DNA of 64,000 nucleotides, from NCBI GenBank assembly GCA_900542835.1, contig UQPB01000008.1:1-64000 (forward strand), in the 5' to 3' direction. Positions 51,192 through 59,700 of the stretch are shown here, piece after piece; the first letter of the stretch is position 1; each line of letters starts with the position of its first letter. The stretch comes from an uncultured Pelosinus sp. (GTDB lineage: Bacteria > Bacillota > Negativicutes > Sporomusales > Acetonemataceae). The position numbers and the translations under genes are program-made. The notes under the pieces are model-generated. The model saw only the letters and a list, made by a program, of their open reading frames with translations, was not told where the DNA came from and did not search any database.

Positions 51192-51239
51192 CCTCTAAAC
51201 AGAAAAAACGCCGATAACGGCGTTTTTTCTGTTTAGAGG
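51192..51239 (+). terminator. Terminator of the first terC gene
   Basis: A perfect 22-bp stem with a 4-nt loop (CCTCTAAACAG...CTGTTTAGAGG) contains internal A6 and T6 tracts: the inner GC part AAAAAACGCCG/CGGCGTTTTTT alone is a complete intrinsic terminator. Confidence 0.95.
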
Positions 51240-51283
51240 GGTCAGGCAGGACTACGCCGCCGGAAGCCGAACTATTTGAGTAG

Positions 51284-51320
51284 CCATACCGCAGTCGCCG
51301 CTGAGCTGCGAACGGTATGG
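51284..51320 (+). promoter_or_regulatory. Hairpin in the leader of the LeuC-type gene
   Basis: CCATACCGCAG and CTGCGAACGGTATGG pair with a small bulge just before the ribosome binding site of the next gene. No T run; role unknown. Confidence 0.4.
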
Positions 51321-51347
51321 ACACTACTGTATCAGGGAGGGATTGCC

Positions 51348-52607
51348 GTGGGAATGACGATGGCCGAAAAAATTATCGCCCGGGCGTCGGGAAAGCCAGC
51401 CGTCAAAGCGGGGGATTTTGTATGGGCCAACGTGGATACCGCCATGATGGACGACCTGCTGGGCCCAAGAGTTATCATCGCCGACCAGATAAAGAAACTG
51501 GGCAACACGATCTGGGACCGGAGCAAGGTGGTCATCATTTCCGATCATTATTCGCCTGCCGCCACCATCGCCCAGGCTGAAATCCTGCAGTTCACACGCA
51601 ACTGGGCAAGCGAGTACGGCATTGCCAACTATTATGAAGGCCTCGGCCCCTGTCATCAAATACTGGCCGAGAAAGGCTTCAATCTGCCGGGAACGCTAAT
51701 GGTGGGAACCGATTCCCACACCACTACCGCCGGCGCTTTCGGCTGCTTTGGCACCGGCATCGGCTCAACGGAAATGCTGGGTGTGCTGGTATCGGGACAA
51801 ATCTGGCTGCGCGTCCCGGAAAGCATGCGGTTGGTCTGGAATGGCAGCCTGTCGCCCGGTGTCGCCGCTAAAGACATCATCCTGCGGACAATCAAGGAAA
51901 TTGGACAGGCAGGAGCGACATACAAAGTCATGGAGTTTTCCGGCAGCGCCATCAGCCGGTTAACTATCAGCGAGCGAATGACGATTGCCAACATGGCGGT
52001 CGAAGCCGGCGCCAAGGCTGGCCTGATCGCACCTGATGAAGAGGTGTTCAGTTATCTGTCCGCGATTGGCGCGCAGAGCGGCCTCCCTCAATACAGCGAC
52101 GACAATGCCGTCTATTGCCAAAGCTATATATTTGATGCCGCTTCACTGTCTCCGCAAATTGCCCTGCCGCACGAAGTCGATAACGTCGTCGATGTCGGCG
52201 ACGCGGCGGGCGAAAAGATTCACCAGGCGTATCTCGGTTCCTGTACGAACGGGCGCTTCGATGACTTGGTACAGGCTGCGGCCATTCTCAAGGGGAGGAC
52301 AGTGCATCCGGGCGTCCGGCTGCTGGTTTCGCCCGCATCGCGTTCTATTTATCATCAGGCGGTAAGCACAGGTGTCCTGGAGGTCCTGTCCGCCGCCGGC
52401 GCAACAATTCTCGCCCCAAGCTGCGGCGCCTGCCTGGGGCTGCACAGCGGGATTCTTGCCGGCGGCGAACGGGCAATCGCATCCACCAACCGCAACTTTG
52501 TCGGTCGCATGGGTCATAAAACTTCAGCAATTTTCCTGGGGTCACCCGCTTCGGTGGCGGCTGCCGCCATCGAGGGAAAAATAACCGATCCCCGCAACTA
52601 TTTGTAG
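51348..52607 (+). CDS. 3-isopropylmalate dehydratase/homoaconitase family large subunit
   Basis: A 419-residue aconitase-superfamily protein of the short LeuC/HacA type. Fe-S cysteines are in YLGSCTNGR and PSCGACLG; GTDSHTTTAGAFGCFGTGIGSTEM is conserved. It isomerises a 2- to a 3-hydroxyacid through dehydration: isopropylmalate, homocitrate or dimethylmalate. No leuA/leuB neighbour is present. The start is GTG with GGGAGG at 7-nt spacing; ATGs 6 and 12 nt later are possible. Confidence 0.88.
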   Translation: MGMTMAEKIIARASGKPAVKAGDFVWANVDTAMMDDLLGPRVIIADQIKKLGNTIWDRSKVVIISDHYSPAATIAQAEILQFTRNWASEYGIANYYEGLGPCHQILAEKGFNLPGTLMVGTDSHTTTAGAFGCFGTGIGSTEMLGVLVSGQIWLRVPESMRLVWNGSLSPGVAAKDIILRTIKEIGQAGATYKVMEFSGSAISRLTISERMTIANMAVEAGAKAGLIAPDEEVFSYLSAIGAQSGLPQYSDDNAVYCQSYIFDAASLSPQIALPHEVDNVVDVGDAAGEKIHQAYLGSCTNGRFDDLVQAAAILKGRTVHPGVRLLVSPASRSIYHQAVSTGVLEVLSAAGATILAPSCGACLGLHSGILAGGERAIASTNRNFVGRMGHKTSAIFLGSPASVAAAAIEGKITDPRNYL

Positions 52608-52617
52608 GAGGTGCAGC

Positions 52618-53124
52618 ATGCGTACAATTCAAGGCAATGTGCTTAAATATGGCGATAATATCAATACCGATCTTATCTCGCCGCCGCAATACCTGGAGAA
52701 ACCGCTGGAGGTCATCGCCCAGCATGCTATGGAAGGAATTGACGAACAGTTCGTCAGCCGGCTGCAGCCTGGCGGCATCATTGTCGCCGGCGCTAACTTC
52801 GGTCCCGGCTCAAGCCGCGAAACAGCGCCGATTGCCTTGAAGCTTGCCGGAGTTGGCGCCATTGTCGCCAAGTTCTTCGCCCGGATCTTTTTCCGTAACG
52901 CGATCAATATCGGCTTGCCGGTTCTGGAGTGCGCCGAAGTCGACAAGATCAGTGAAGGCGATACGCTGGCGATCGACCTGCAGACAGGAATAATTACCAA
53001 TCTTACGCGGAAAGAGCAGTATCAGACCACCCCTTTATCCCAGCCGGTGATGGATGTTCTGGCGGCTGGCGGCCTGCTCGGCTTCCTGGAGAACCAGTAC
53101 GGCTCACAACAGCACGATTCCTGA
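52618..53124 (+). CDS. 3-isopropylmalate dehydratase/homoaconitase family small subunit
   Basis: A 168-residue LeuD-type swivelling domain: GDNINTDLISPPQYL (12-26) and GANFGPGSSRE (substrate phosphate/carboxylate loop). The specificity loop reads YLEK, neither the YLRT of methanogen homoaconitase nor the YLVY of isopropylmalate isomerase, so the substrate is open. It begins 10 bp after the large subunit with GGAGG. Its stop lies in the first arm of a long hairpin. Confidence 0.88.
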   Translation: MRTIQGNVLKYGDNINTDLISPPQYLEKPLEVIAQHAMEGIDEQFVSRLQPGGIIVAGANFGPGSSRETAPIALKLAGVGAIVAKFFARIFFRNAINIGLPVLECAEVDKISEGDTLAIDLQTGIITNLTRKEQYQTTPLSQPVMDVLAAGGLLGFLENQYGSQQHDS

Positions 53125-53178
53125 GACACACGAAACAGGCCCTGCCGGACAACGGCAGGGCCTGTTTCGTGTGTCTCA
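53122..53178. terminator. Perfect 26-bp inverted repeat between convergent genes
   Basis: TGAGACACACGAAACAGG... (53122-53147) is repeated exactly in inverted form at 53153-53178 with a 5-nt loop. The stop codon of the small subunit is its first triplet. No real T tract on either side, so it is an unusual terminator or a recombination/processing structure. Confidence 0.75.
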
Positions 53179-53189
53179 GACAGCATGCT

Positions 53190-53560
53190 TTACTGCTTGT
53201 GTAAATGCTGCTGCCACTCGGCTTCTTTAAAACCAACCAATACTCCGCCTCTGGCCGTATCGACAAGGAGCGGCCGTTTTACCAGCATACCATCACCGGC
53301 CAGCAGCTGCAGCTGTTCGGCTTCAGGCATAGCAGCCAGCTTATCTTTCAGCGCCAGGACTTGTACAGCAAACCGCTGCTGTTAAAAAACCGCTGCAGCG
53401 GCAGGCCGCTCTCGTCTCGCCATTGGGTCAACTCCGCCAGTGTCGGATTTTGCAGTTTGATATCGCGCGTTTCATAAGCAATACCGGCGGCATCAAGCCA
53501 GGCCTTTGCTTTCTGGCAAGTCGTGCACTTGGAATAGCAAATCAATACATATTCGCCCAT
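53190..53560 (-). pseudogene. ArsC/Spx-family thioredoxin-fold reductase, frameshifted
   Basis: The first part (MGEYVLICYSKCTTCQKAKAWL ... FFNSSGLLYKS) and a second part in another frame (LALKDKLAAM ... DGMLVKRPLLV ... GVLVGFKEAEWQQHL) together form a normal member of about 123 residues of the ArsC/Spx/YffB family. The frame is broken by one missing base near 53,354-53,358: the first frame ends at WR-stop, the second continues to a TAA at 53190. The redox motif CYSKCTTC is intact. Either a recent inactivation or a sequence error. Confidence 0.85.
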
Positions 53561-53582
53561 TGACATCCCCCCCGCTCACGGC

Positions 53583-53852
53583 TCAGCCGCCAATGGAGCG
53601 AATCCTGCTGCCGGCAAAAAACTGCCGCAAGATCCATAGCGCCTCCGCCGGCTTCATCGACTCATCATAGCCAAGCCGGATAAATTCACTCCAGACGCTT
53701 TGCTGCACCGTTTCCGGCAGATTTCGGATCTGTTCCCAGGCAGCAATAATCCGCCTGACCTCATCCGTATCCATCAGCTGCATTATCCTGCCGCCTTTTT
53801 CCAACCCCAGCAGCAGCAGGATAACCGCCGCTTTTTGTACTGCATCCACCAC
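53583..53852 (-). CDS. Isolated FliG N-terminal-domain-like protein
   Basis: An 89-residue helical protein whose start VDAVQKAAVILLLLGLEKGGRIMQLMDTDEVRRIIAAWEQI resembles the N-terminal domain of the flagellar switch protein FliG. The middle and C-terminal FliG domains are absent and no flagellar genes are nearby. The start is GTG with GAGGAGG. The role is unknown; it may be a stand-alone paralogue. Confidence 0.6.
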   Translation of the reverse strand: MVDAVQKAAVILLLLGLEKGGRIMQLMDTDEVRRIIAAWEQIRNLPETVQQSVWSEFIRLGYDESMKPAEALWILRQFFAGSRIRSIGG

Positions 53853-53902
53853 AGTGCCTCCTCTGTAATCGGCTTTGCTGCCGGGCTTTACGCCGGAGTC
53901 TG

Positions 53903-54883
53903 TCAGGGAATAATCAGCGTTGCCCCCTGGGTGGTCCGGGCCTCCGCCGCCCGGTGAGCCTGTACGATATCAGCAAGCTGATAAGTAGCGCCAATAACCG
54001 CTTGAACGCTTCCGGCCGCAACCGCCGCAAACAAATCGGCTGCGTTTTCCCGGAACACGGCCGGATCCGCATTATGCGGAAATACGGAAGGACGAGTCAG
54101 GAACAGGCAGCCCTTCTTATTCAACAGTTCCGGCTCAATTGCCGGCGCCGGCCCCGATGCCGCGCCAAAGAGGACAACCATTCCGAACTGGGCGGCACAG
54201 TCAAGTGACTGCAGGAAAGTTGCCTTGCCGACAGAGTCGTAGACAACATTGGCTTTTCTGCCGCCGGTCGCGGCAAGAAAAGCGTCCGGCCAATCCGTCT
54301 GTGAATAGTCAACAGCCGCGTCAGCTCCCGCCGCTTTAGCAGCGGTACATTTAGCCTCCGATCCGGCTGCGGCAACGACAAACGCGCCCAGCGCTTTTGC
54401 CCAGCGGCACAGAATCTGGCCGACCCCGCCGGCGGCAGCGTGAACAAGCACAAGATCACCCGCTTTAACCCGATAGGTTTTACGCAGCAAATACTGAGCC
54501 GTCATTCCCTTGAAAAAGATCGCCGCCGCCTGCTCATCACTAACGGCAGCAGGAATCGGCACCAGCTTTTCAGCCGCCACATTGCGATAATCCGCGTAAG
54601 CGCCCAAGCCGGCGTTCATATAAGCAACCCGGTCGCCAGGCCGGAATTGGCTGACGCCGGCGCCGACCGCTTCCACAACCCCCGCCGCTTCATGGCCGAT
54701 TCCTGTCGGCAGCGGCAGTGGATATATGCCTTTACGTTGATAAACATCAATAAAATTAAAGCCGATGGCCGTTTGCCTGATTTGCACTTCTCCCGGCGCC
54801 GGCAATGGCAGCTCCACAGACTGCAGCGTCAGCTTCTCGGCCCCGCCGAATTCGGTAATAACTACTTTGCGCGCTGTTCTCAT
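53903..54883 (-). CDS. NADPH:quinone oxidoreductase, zeta-crystallin-like MDR family
   Basis: A 326-residue medium-chain reductase without zinc ligands: GHEAAGVVEAVGAGV, VHAAAGGVGQILCRWAKALGA (NADPH-binding) and YDSVGKATFLQSLD match Qor. It reduces quinones or enones in the cytoplasm. The ATG 7 nt after GGAGG is chosen over the adjacent GTG. Confidence 0.92.
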   Translation of the reverse strand: MRTARKVVITEFGGAEKLTLQSVELPLPAPGEVQIRQTAIGFNFIDVYQRKGIYPLPLPTGIGHEAAGVVEAVGAGVSQFRPGDRVAYMNAGLGAYADYRNVAAEKLVPIPAAVSDEQAAAIFFKGMTAQYLLRKTYRVKAGDLVLVHAAAGGVGQILCRWAKALGAFVVAAAGSEAKCTAAKAAGADAAVDYSQTDWPDAFLAATGGRKANVVYDSVGKATFLQSLDCAAQFGMVVLFGAASGPAPAIEPELLNKKGCLFLTRPSVFPHNADPAVFRENAADLFAAVAAGSVQAVIGATYQLADIVQAHRAAEARTTQGATLIIP

Positions 54884-54998
54884 CACACAACCTCCTGTCG
54901 TAATAAAGGCGTTATCAGCGGGCTTTCCGGCGGCTCCCCGGCCTGGCGCTATGTCACCATCGCTGCGATCTTGCTGCCTTGCCAGGTGACCGGCTCAT

Positions 54999-55322
54999 TT
55001 AATCAGCGCTTACCGCGGGAGACCAGCGGCAGACAGACATATCCACCCGGCCGTCGGCAGTAAAAATTACGCCTTCGGCCTTCAACAACTGCCGCTGCAC
55101 ATCGCTGCCGCCAAAGATGAAGCCGGCGGCAAGCCTGCCGTCTTTAAAAACAACCCGATGGCACGGAAGTTTTCCCTGATAGGGATTACGATGCAAGGCA
55201 TAGCCTACTGCCCGTGACGCCCGCCGGTTGCCGCTCAGCCGGGCAATCTGTCCGTAAGAGGCCACTTTGCCTTCGGGAATCCGGCCTACCTGCTCGTAAA
55301 CCCTTGCGTTAAAGCCGGCCAA
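54999..55322 (-). CDS. MGMT/alkyltransferase-like DNA repair protein
   Basis: A 107-residue C-terminal MGMT domain alone: RIPEGKVASYGQIARLSGNRRASRAVGYAL forms the DNA-binding HTH with the Arg finger, and PCHRVV holds the acceptor Cys. Because the Cys is present (ATL proteins have Trp) it may be an active alkyltransferase on O6-alkylguanine, though the N-terminal domain is missing. The TTG with GGAGGG at 7 nt gives the usual length; the frame also opens with a TTG 20 codons upstream. Confidence 0.82.
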   Translation of the reverse strand: MAGFNARVYEQVGRIPEGKVASYGQIARLSGNRRASRAVGYALHRNPYQGKLPCHRVVFKDGRLAAGFIFGGSDVQRQLLKAEGVIFTADGRVDMSVCRWSPAVSAD

Positions 55323-55410
55323 AGTACATCCCTCCGCAGCCGTATTCCGCCATTTATCATCATTTCCATAATAGCTGTGCAAAATCCTCTATCCGCAGAG
55401 GAGTCAATTC

Positions 55411-57318
55411 TTACTTTAATAAACGCAGCCCGTTCAGTATGACTAAAATCGTACTGCCCTCGTGACCAATCACCCCTGACGGTAAATTGACATTGCCAAG
55501 GAACGTCCCGGCTACCAGCAGCGCGACTATGCCAAGGGCAAAACTGACATTCTGCTTGACAACGCGGCGGGTGCGCCGCCCTAGGATAACAGCGTCAGCG
55601 ACCCGTTCCAAATCGTCCGCCATGAGAACAACACTGGCTGTTTCCAGTGCCACATCGGTGCCGGCAGCGCCCATGGCAATGCCGACCGACGCCGCCGCTA
55701 ACGCGGGAGCGTCGTTAATGCCGTCGCCAACCATGGCGACATGCCGGTACTGTTCGGACAACTGCCTTACAATCTCTACTTTCTGCTGCGGCAGCAGCTC
55801 CGCGTAGACCTGATCGACGCCAAGATCCTGTCCCAACGGTTCCGCCGCCGCTGCGGCATCGCCGGTCAGCATGACTACAGCAATGCCCATCTCCTGCAGC
55901 TTTCTGACCGCTGCCTTCGCCCGCGGCCGTATCGTATCCTGCAGGGCAAGTATCCCTTGCAGCCGCTCCTGGGCCTGCAGACAGATAATCGTTTTTCCTG
56001 CCTTGACCAGCCGGTCGATTGCCGCTGCGTCTGACTCTGAATAACTGCAGCGTTCAAGTGAGGCCAGACTGCCAATATAAAGCTCCACACCATCGACTGT
56101 GCCTGTTATCCCCTTACCAGGCAGAGCCAGGAAGCGGCCGGGGGATGCCAGTTCAAGATTCCGTTCACGGGCCGCCTGCACGACTGCTTTGGCAATCGGA
56201 TGCTCTGATAAAGCCTCCAGCGAAGCAGCCAGCCGCAGGATATTGTCCTGTTGATAGCTGCCAAAGGAGATGATATCGGTAACTCGCGGCTTACCTTCCG
56301 TCAAGGTTCCTGTTTTATCAAAGGCCACCGCCCGGATGCCGCCGATGTTTTCCAGGTGCACGCCGCCCTTGAACAGAATTCCCTTGCGGGCGGCGTTGGA
56401 AATACCGGCCAAAACCGCCGGCATGATGGAGGCAACCAGCGCGCAGGGCGATGCCACCACCAAAAAAATCATCGCCCGGTAAATCGTCATATCCCAGCTC
56501 CACCCCCATAAAAAAGGCGGCAGCAGTAAAAGCAGCAGTGCCACTGTAAGCACGCCTTTCACATACAGGCCCTCAAACCGCTCGACAAACAGCTGGCTGG
56601 GGGTTTTTTCACTTTTGGCTTCCTGTACCAGTTGAATAATCCGGGCCAGCACCGTAGCGGCGGCCGGCTTAGTCACTTCAATCAGCAAAGAACCATGACC
56701 GTTGATTGTGCCGGCAAATACCTCGTCTCCCTGCCCCTTATCCGCCGGAATCGATTCCCCGGTAATTGATGCCTGATTAATGGCGGAAAATCCTTCCCGG
56801 ATAACGCCGTCGGCGGCAATCCGTTCTCCCGGCTTGACCAGGATCAGATCGCCTGTCTGCAGATCTTCCGCTTTAGTCTCCACCTCGTCTTTGCCTCTTA
56901 CTACCAATGCTGTTTCCGGACGCAGGCTCATGATGGAACGGATATCGTTATTGGTCTTTTCCAGCGTATAACCTTCCAAAGCGCCGCTAAGTGAAAAGAT
57001 GAAAATGAGAATAGCCCCATCCTGCCAATAGCCGATCGACGCGGCACCGGCGGCGGCGACAATCATCAGCAGATCGACATCCAGCTCACGCTCCTGCAGC
57101 AGTGTCTGCAGCCCCTCCCAGGCTTTACGGTAGCCGCCGATCCCATATGCGGCTAAATACAAGGGAATCTCCAGCATGACGATGGTGTCAAACTGGCCGG
57201 CGCTCCAGGCCAGAATGCTTAGAACAGCACAAATTGCGGCGCTGATTGCGGCCCCGTGACGCTCCCAGACGCCGCTGGTCAAGGTCTGTTCGGTCTTTAC
57301 AGCGAGTGTATTATCCAT
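55411..57318 (-). CDS. P1B-4-type metal-transporting ATPase
   Basis: A 635-residue P-type ATPase with TGES (187-190), SPC in the metal-binding helix (290-292, not CPC), DKTGT (334-338) and the last-helix motif HEGST (619-623). SPC with HEGxT and no N-terminal metal domain define P1B-4 pumps, which export Fe2+, Co2+ or Zn2+ (PfeT/ZosA-like). It lies 63 bp downstream of a MarR regulator gene that probably controls it. GGAGG precedes the ATG. Confidence 0.93.
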   Translation of the reverse strand: MDNTLAVKTEQTLTSGVWERHGAAISAAICAVLSILAWSAGQFDTIVMLEIPLYLAAYGIGGYRKAWEGLQTLLQERELDVDLLMIVAAAGAASIGYWQDGAILIFIFSLSGALEGYTLEKTNNDIRSIMSLRPETALVVRGKDEVETKAEDLQTGDLILVKPGERIAADGVIREGFSAINQASITGESIPADKGQGDEVFAGTINGHGSLLIEVTKPAAATVLARIIQLVQEAKSEKTPSQLFVERFEGLYVKGVLTVALLLLLLPPFLWGWSWDMTIYRAMIFLVVASPCALVASIMPAVLAGISNAARKGILFKGGVHLENIGGIRAVAFDKTGTLTEGKPRVTDIISFGSYQQDNILRLAASLEALSEHPIAKAVVQAARERNLELASPGRFLALPGKGITGTVDGVELYIGSLASLERCSYSESDAAAIDRLVKAGKTIICLQAQERLQGILALQDTIRPRAKAAVRKLQEMGIAVVMLTGDAAAAAEPLGQDLGVDQVYAELLPQQKVEIVRQLSEQYRHVAMVGDGINDAPALAAASVGIAMGAAGTDVALETASVVLMADDLERVADAVILGRRTRRVVKQNVSFALGIVALLVAGTFLGNVNLPSGVIGHEGSTILVILNGLRLLK

Positions 57319-57381
57319 ATCTTCCTCCTTATTTTTTCAGCAGCATCCCCGGCCGTCTTTACGGCAGCAAGCCTGGCGGCA

Positions 57382-57795
57382 CTAGAATGCCTCGGCGTTA
57401 ATTTTTTTCAGTAAAGCCAGAAAAGCTTCTCCCTCTTCCTCCGACAAGGCCGCCAAGATTTGTTCCGACAACGAATCATGGTACGCATGATGTTCCCGAT
57501 AGGCGTCCTGGCCTTTCGCTGTCAGGCGGATCAGATACATTCGCCGGTCTTCCTTAACCGCTTCGCGCAGCGCGTACGCCTTTTTCTCCAGCCTGTCAAC
57601 CGTGACGGTCGTCGTGCCGGTCGTAACGCCAAGTTTTTCCGCCAGGCTTTTCATATTCATCGGCCCGTATTGTCCCAGCGCTTCAATTGCATGCGCTTCC
57701 GAGACAGTTAAATCGCTTGATTTAATTACCGAGTTTTCCCATGAGGCAAAGCCATCGTAAAAAGTAAATAACTCGTTTGTCAATTGTTTAATCAT
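57382..57795 (-). CDS. MarR-family regulator with an AdcR/ZitR-like metal-site pattern
   Basis: A 137-residue winged-helix MarR protein (MNMKSLAEKLGVTTGTTTVTVDRLEKKAYALREAVKEDRRMYLIRLT). E20, H35 and H102/H106 (REHHAYHD) fall near the positions of the Zn ligands E24, H42, H108 and H112 in AdcR/ZitR, so a metal-sensing role is proposed. It precedes a P1B ATPase gene in one transcript. Confidence 0.85.
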   Translation of the reverse strand: MIKQLTNELFTFYDGFASWENSVIKSSDLTVSEAHAIEALGQYGPMNMKSLAEKLGVTTGTTTVTVDRLEKKAYALREAVKEDRRMYLIRLTAKGQDAYREHHAYHDSLSEQILAALSEEEGEAFLALLKKINAEAF

Positions 57796-57812
57796 AGCTG
57801 ACCTCCATTTAT

Positions 57813-57857
57813 TTCGATATTATTATAATTCGATATATATATAATTTGAATTTCAAA
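57813..57857 (-). promoter_or_regulatory. Promoter and operator candidates of the marR-ATPase operon
   Basis: On the minus strand TTCAAA (57845-57850) and TATAAT (57822-57827) are 17 bp apart. The palindrome TTTGAA-T-TTCAAA (57845-57857) covers the -35. Two direct copies of TTCGATAT (57813-57820, 57829-57836) flank the -10. Confidence 0.5.
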
Positions 57858-57994
57858 CTAATTTTACAAATATATTCCGCAGCTGTCAAGGATAAATTGT
57901 CAGCTTGTCCTCAACAGGAAATAGCCCGACAGATGTTGAAAATATGTATTACCGATCATTTTCACGCAATGCTTTATTCGCGGGAGGAAATGGC

Positions 57995-58684
57995 ATGCCT
58001 AGACAGGGATTGTACACACTTGCCTTAATTTGCTTTATACTGGGGCTGATGCTGTCAGCTCAGTTTCGTACTACACAGGATATCCGCGCCTCTGCCAAAT
58101 TTCAACGCGCCGAGGATTTGACAAAACGCCTGATGCAGACCGAGAAAGAGCGCGATACCCTGCTGGAGCAAGCCGCTGAACTGCGCCAGACGACTATCAC
58201 CCACGCCGCCGCCAAAGACCTGGCCTCAAGCCGGCTGGCGGCCGGCTTGGTCGCGCTGCGGGGTGCCGGTGTCAGCATCACAATTGACGATACCAAACCG
58301 GTCGTGCCTGCCGGCAGTCAGAACCCGCATTTATTCCTTGTCAAAGACGAAGATCTGCTAAAGGTTCTCAATGAACTGCGCTCCGCCGGCGCCGAAGCGA
58401 TCGCTATCAATAATCAGCGGTTGGTGGCCACATCGGAGATTCGCTCTGCCGGACCCTATATTTCCGTTAACAACATGAATCTGGCCGCACCGTTCGAGAT
58501 CAAGGCCATCGGTGACCCGGCAACGCTGGAGGCGGCATTGAAGCTGCGCGGCGGCGTCTTTGAAACGATTCAGTTCTGGGGCATTAAGGCATCTGTCCGT
58601 CAGGAGAGCGAGCTTATCATCCCGGCATTTAAGAATGGATTTCACTTCAATTATGCCCGGCCGGTTGTGGAGCCGGGCCGCTAA
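57995..58684 (+). CDS. DUF881-family membrane-anchored protein
   Basis: A 229-residue protein: an N-terminal anchor (GLYTLALICFILGLMLSAQF), a coiled coil (about 40-75, FQRAEDLTKRLMQTEKERDTLLEQAAELRQ) and the DUF881 domain (GAGVSITIDDTKP, INNQRLVATSEIRSAGPYISVNNM, YIxA-like GDP). Usually found next to division genes in clostridia; here it stands alone. Function unknown. GGGAGG lies 7 nt before the ATG; the frame is open 30 codons upstream. Confidence 0.88.
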   Translation: MPRQGLYTLALICFILGLMLSAQFRTTQDIRASAKFQRAEDLTKRLMQTEKERDTLLEQAAELRQTTITHAAAKDLASSRLAAGLVALRGAGVSITIDDTKPVVPAGSQNPHLFLVKDEDLLKVLNELRSAGAEAIAINNQRLVATSEIRSAGPYISVNNMNLAAPFEIKAIGDPATLEAALKLRGGVFETIQFWGIKASVRQESELIIPAFKNGFHFNYARPVVEPGR

Positions 58685-58746
58685 AAAAGGACTGTCGCCC
58701 ACGCTTGCGCTGACAAGCGTTTGACGACAGTCCTTTTTCATTTTTT
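58683..58746 (+). terminator. Terminator of the DUF881 gene
   Basis: AAAAAAGGACTGTCG pairs with CGACAGTCCTTTTT, with an inner stem ACGCTTG/CAAGCGT, followed by TTTTTCATTTTTT. The 165 bp after it hold no recognised gene; a CCGGGGCGCCCCGG palindrome near 58,898 lies just after the stop of the minus-strand terC gene. Confidence 0.9.
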
Positions 58747-58913
58747 CCGTTTCAGCCGCAAGAGCAGTAATTGCAGCGGCTTGGCTTGGAGGCGACTCAC
58801 TGCCTCTGTTTGTTTTTAGGCGGGAAAGAACAGTGATTAACGCCACAGCGCATTCTGACGGAGTTTTTAGCAGCGAAATCAACGGTTAGTTGGCTGTACC
58901 GGGGCGCCCCGGC

Positions 58914-59660
58914 TTATTTGCGCTCAGTAACTACAGGCGACAGGAACCAGCCGCCAATGACAATGGTCAGAAATACAACCCAAAAGATCAACTTCCATTC
59001 CGTTGCTGCCGAAAAGCCCGCCGCCAGCCAGCCAACACCGGGATGGGACAAGGTATATACGGCTAATTTGATGCCAACCCAGCCTACGAGTAAATAAGCG
59101 GCCGTTTCCAGTCCCGGCCGGTGCAGCAGAATTCGCACAAACCATTGAGCGGCAAAACGCATCAGGACGAGGCCGGCAAAGCCGCCGGCAAAGACCACCC
59201 AGAAATGCCCGCCATCCATACCGCCAATCGGCGGCAGATTGGTCGGCGGCAGCGATACGGCCAGCGCTACAGCCGCTAAAATCGAGTCAGCGGCAAAAGC
59301 AATATCGGCGATCTCCACTTTCAGCACCGTCATCCAAAAGCCGGACCCCTGCTGCTGCAGTTGCGCATCATCACGCCCGGGTTTTGAGCGATAGCGCTTA
59401 AATAGGTGGTGAAGACTGAGCACAATAAGGTAAACTGCCCCGATTGCCTGCAGCTGCCACCAGTCAATTAACAGGGAAATAGCAAACAAGGATGCAATCC
59501 GGAATACAAACGCACCGGCCAGGCCATAAAACAGCGCCTTCTTACGTTCCTTCTCCGGCAAGTGTTTCACCATAACAGCCAGCACAGCGGCATTGTCGGC
59601 GGCCAGAATACCTTCCAGAAAAATCAAGACAACCAACATCCAGGCATATTCTGCGAACAT
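58914..59660 (-). CDS. TerC-family membrane protein (YkoY-like), likely Mn2+ exporter
   Basis: A 248-residue protein with about seven helices. Conserved acidic motifs are LEGILAADNAAVLAVMVKHLP (about 15-35) and VEIADIAFAADSILAAVALA (about 115-134). A second yybP-ykoY riboswitch lies directly upstream, so Mn2+ is the likely inducer. No well-spaced ribosome binding site is seen for the ATG; GGGGGG is 20 nt upstream. It differs clearly from the TerC at 50.5 kb, so both are old paralogues. Confidence 0.92.
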   Translation of the reverse strand: MFAEYAWMLVVLIFLEGILAADNAAVLAVMVKHLPEKERKKALFYGLAGAFVFRIASLFAISLLIDWWQLQAIGAVYLIVLSLHHLFKRYRSKPGRDDAQLQQQGSGFWMTVLKVEIADIAFAADSILAAVALAVSLPPTNLPPIGGMDGGHFWVVFAGGFAGLVLMRFAAQWFVRILLHRPGLETAAYLLVGWVGIKLAVYTLSHPGVGWLAAGFSAATEWKLIFWVVFLTIVIGGWFLSPVVTERK

Positions 59661-59700
59661 GGAAAACTCGAAAGCAATCGCCCCCCTTTTATTGAATTAT

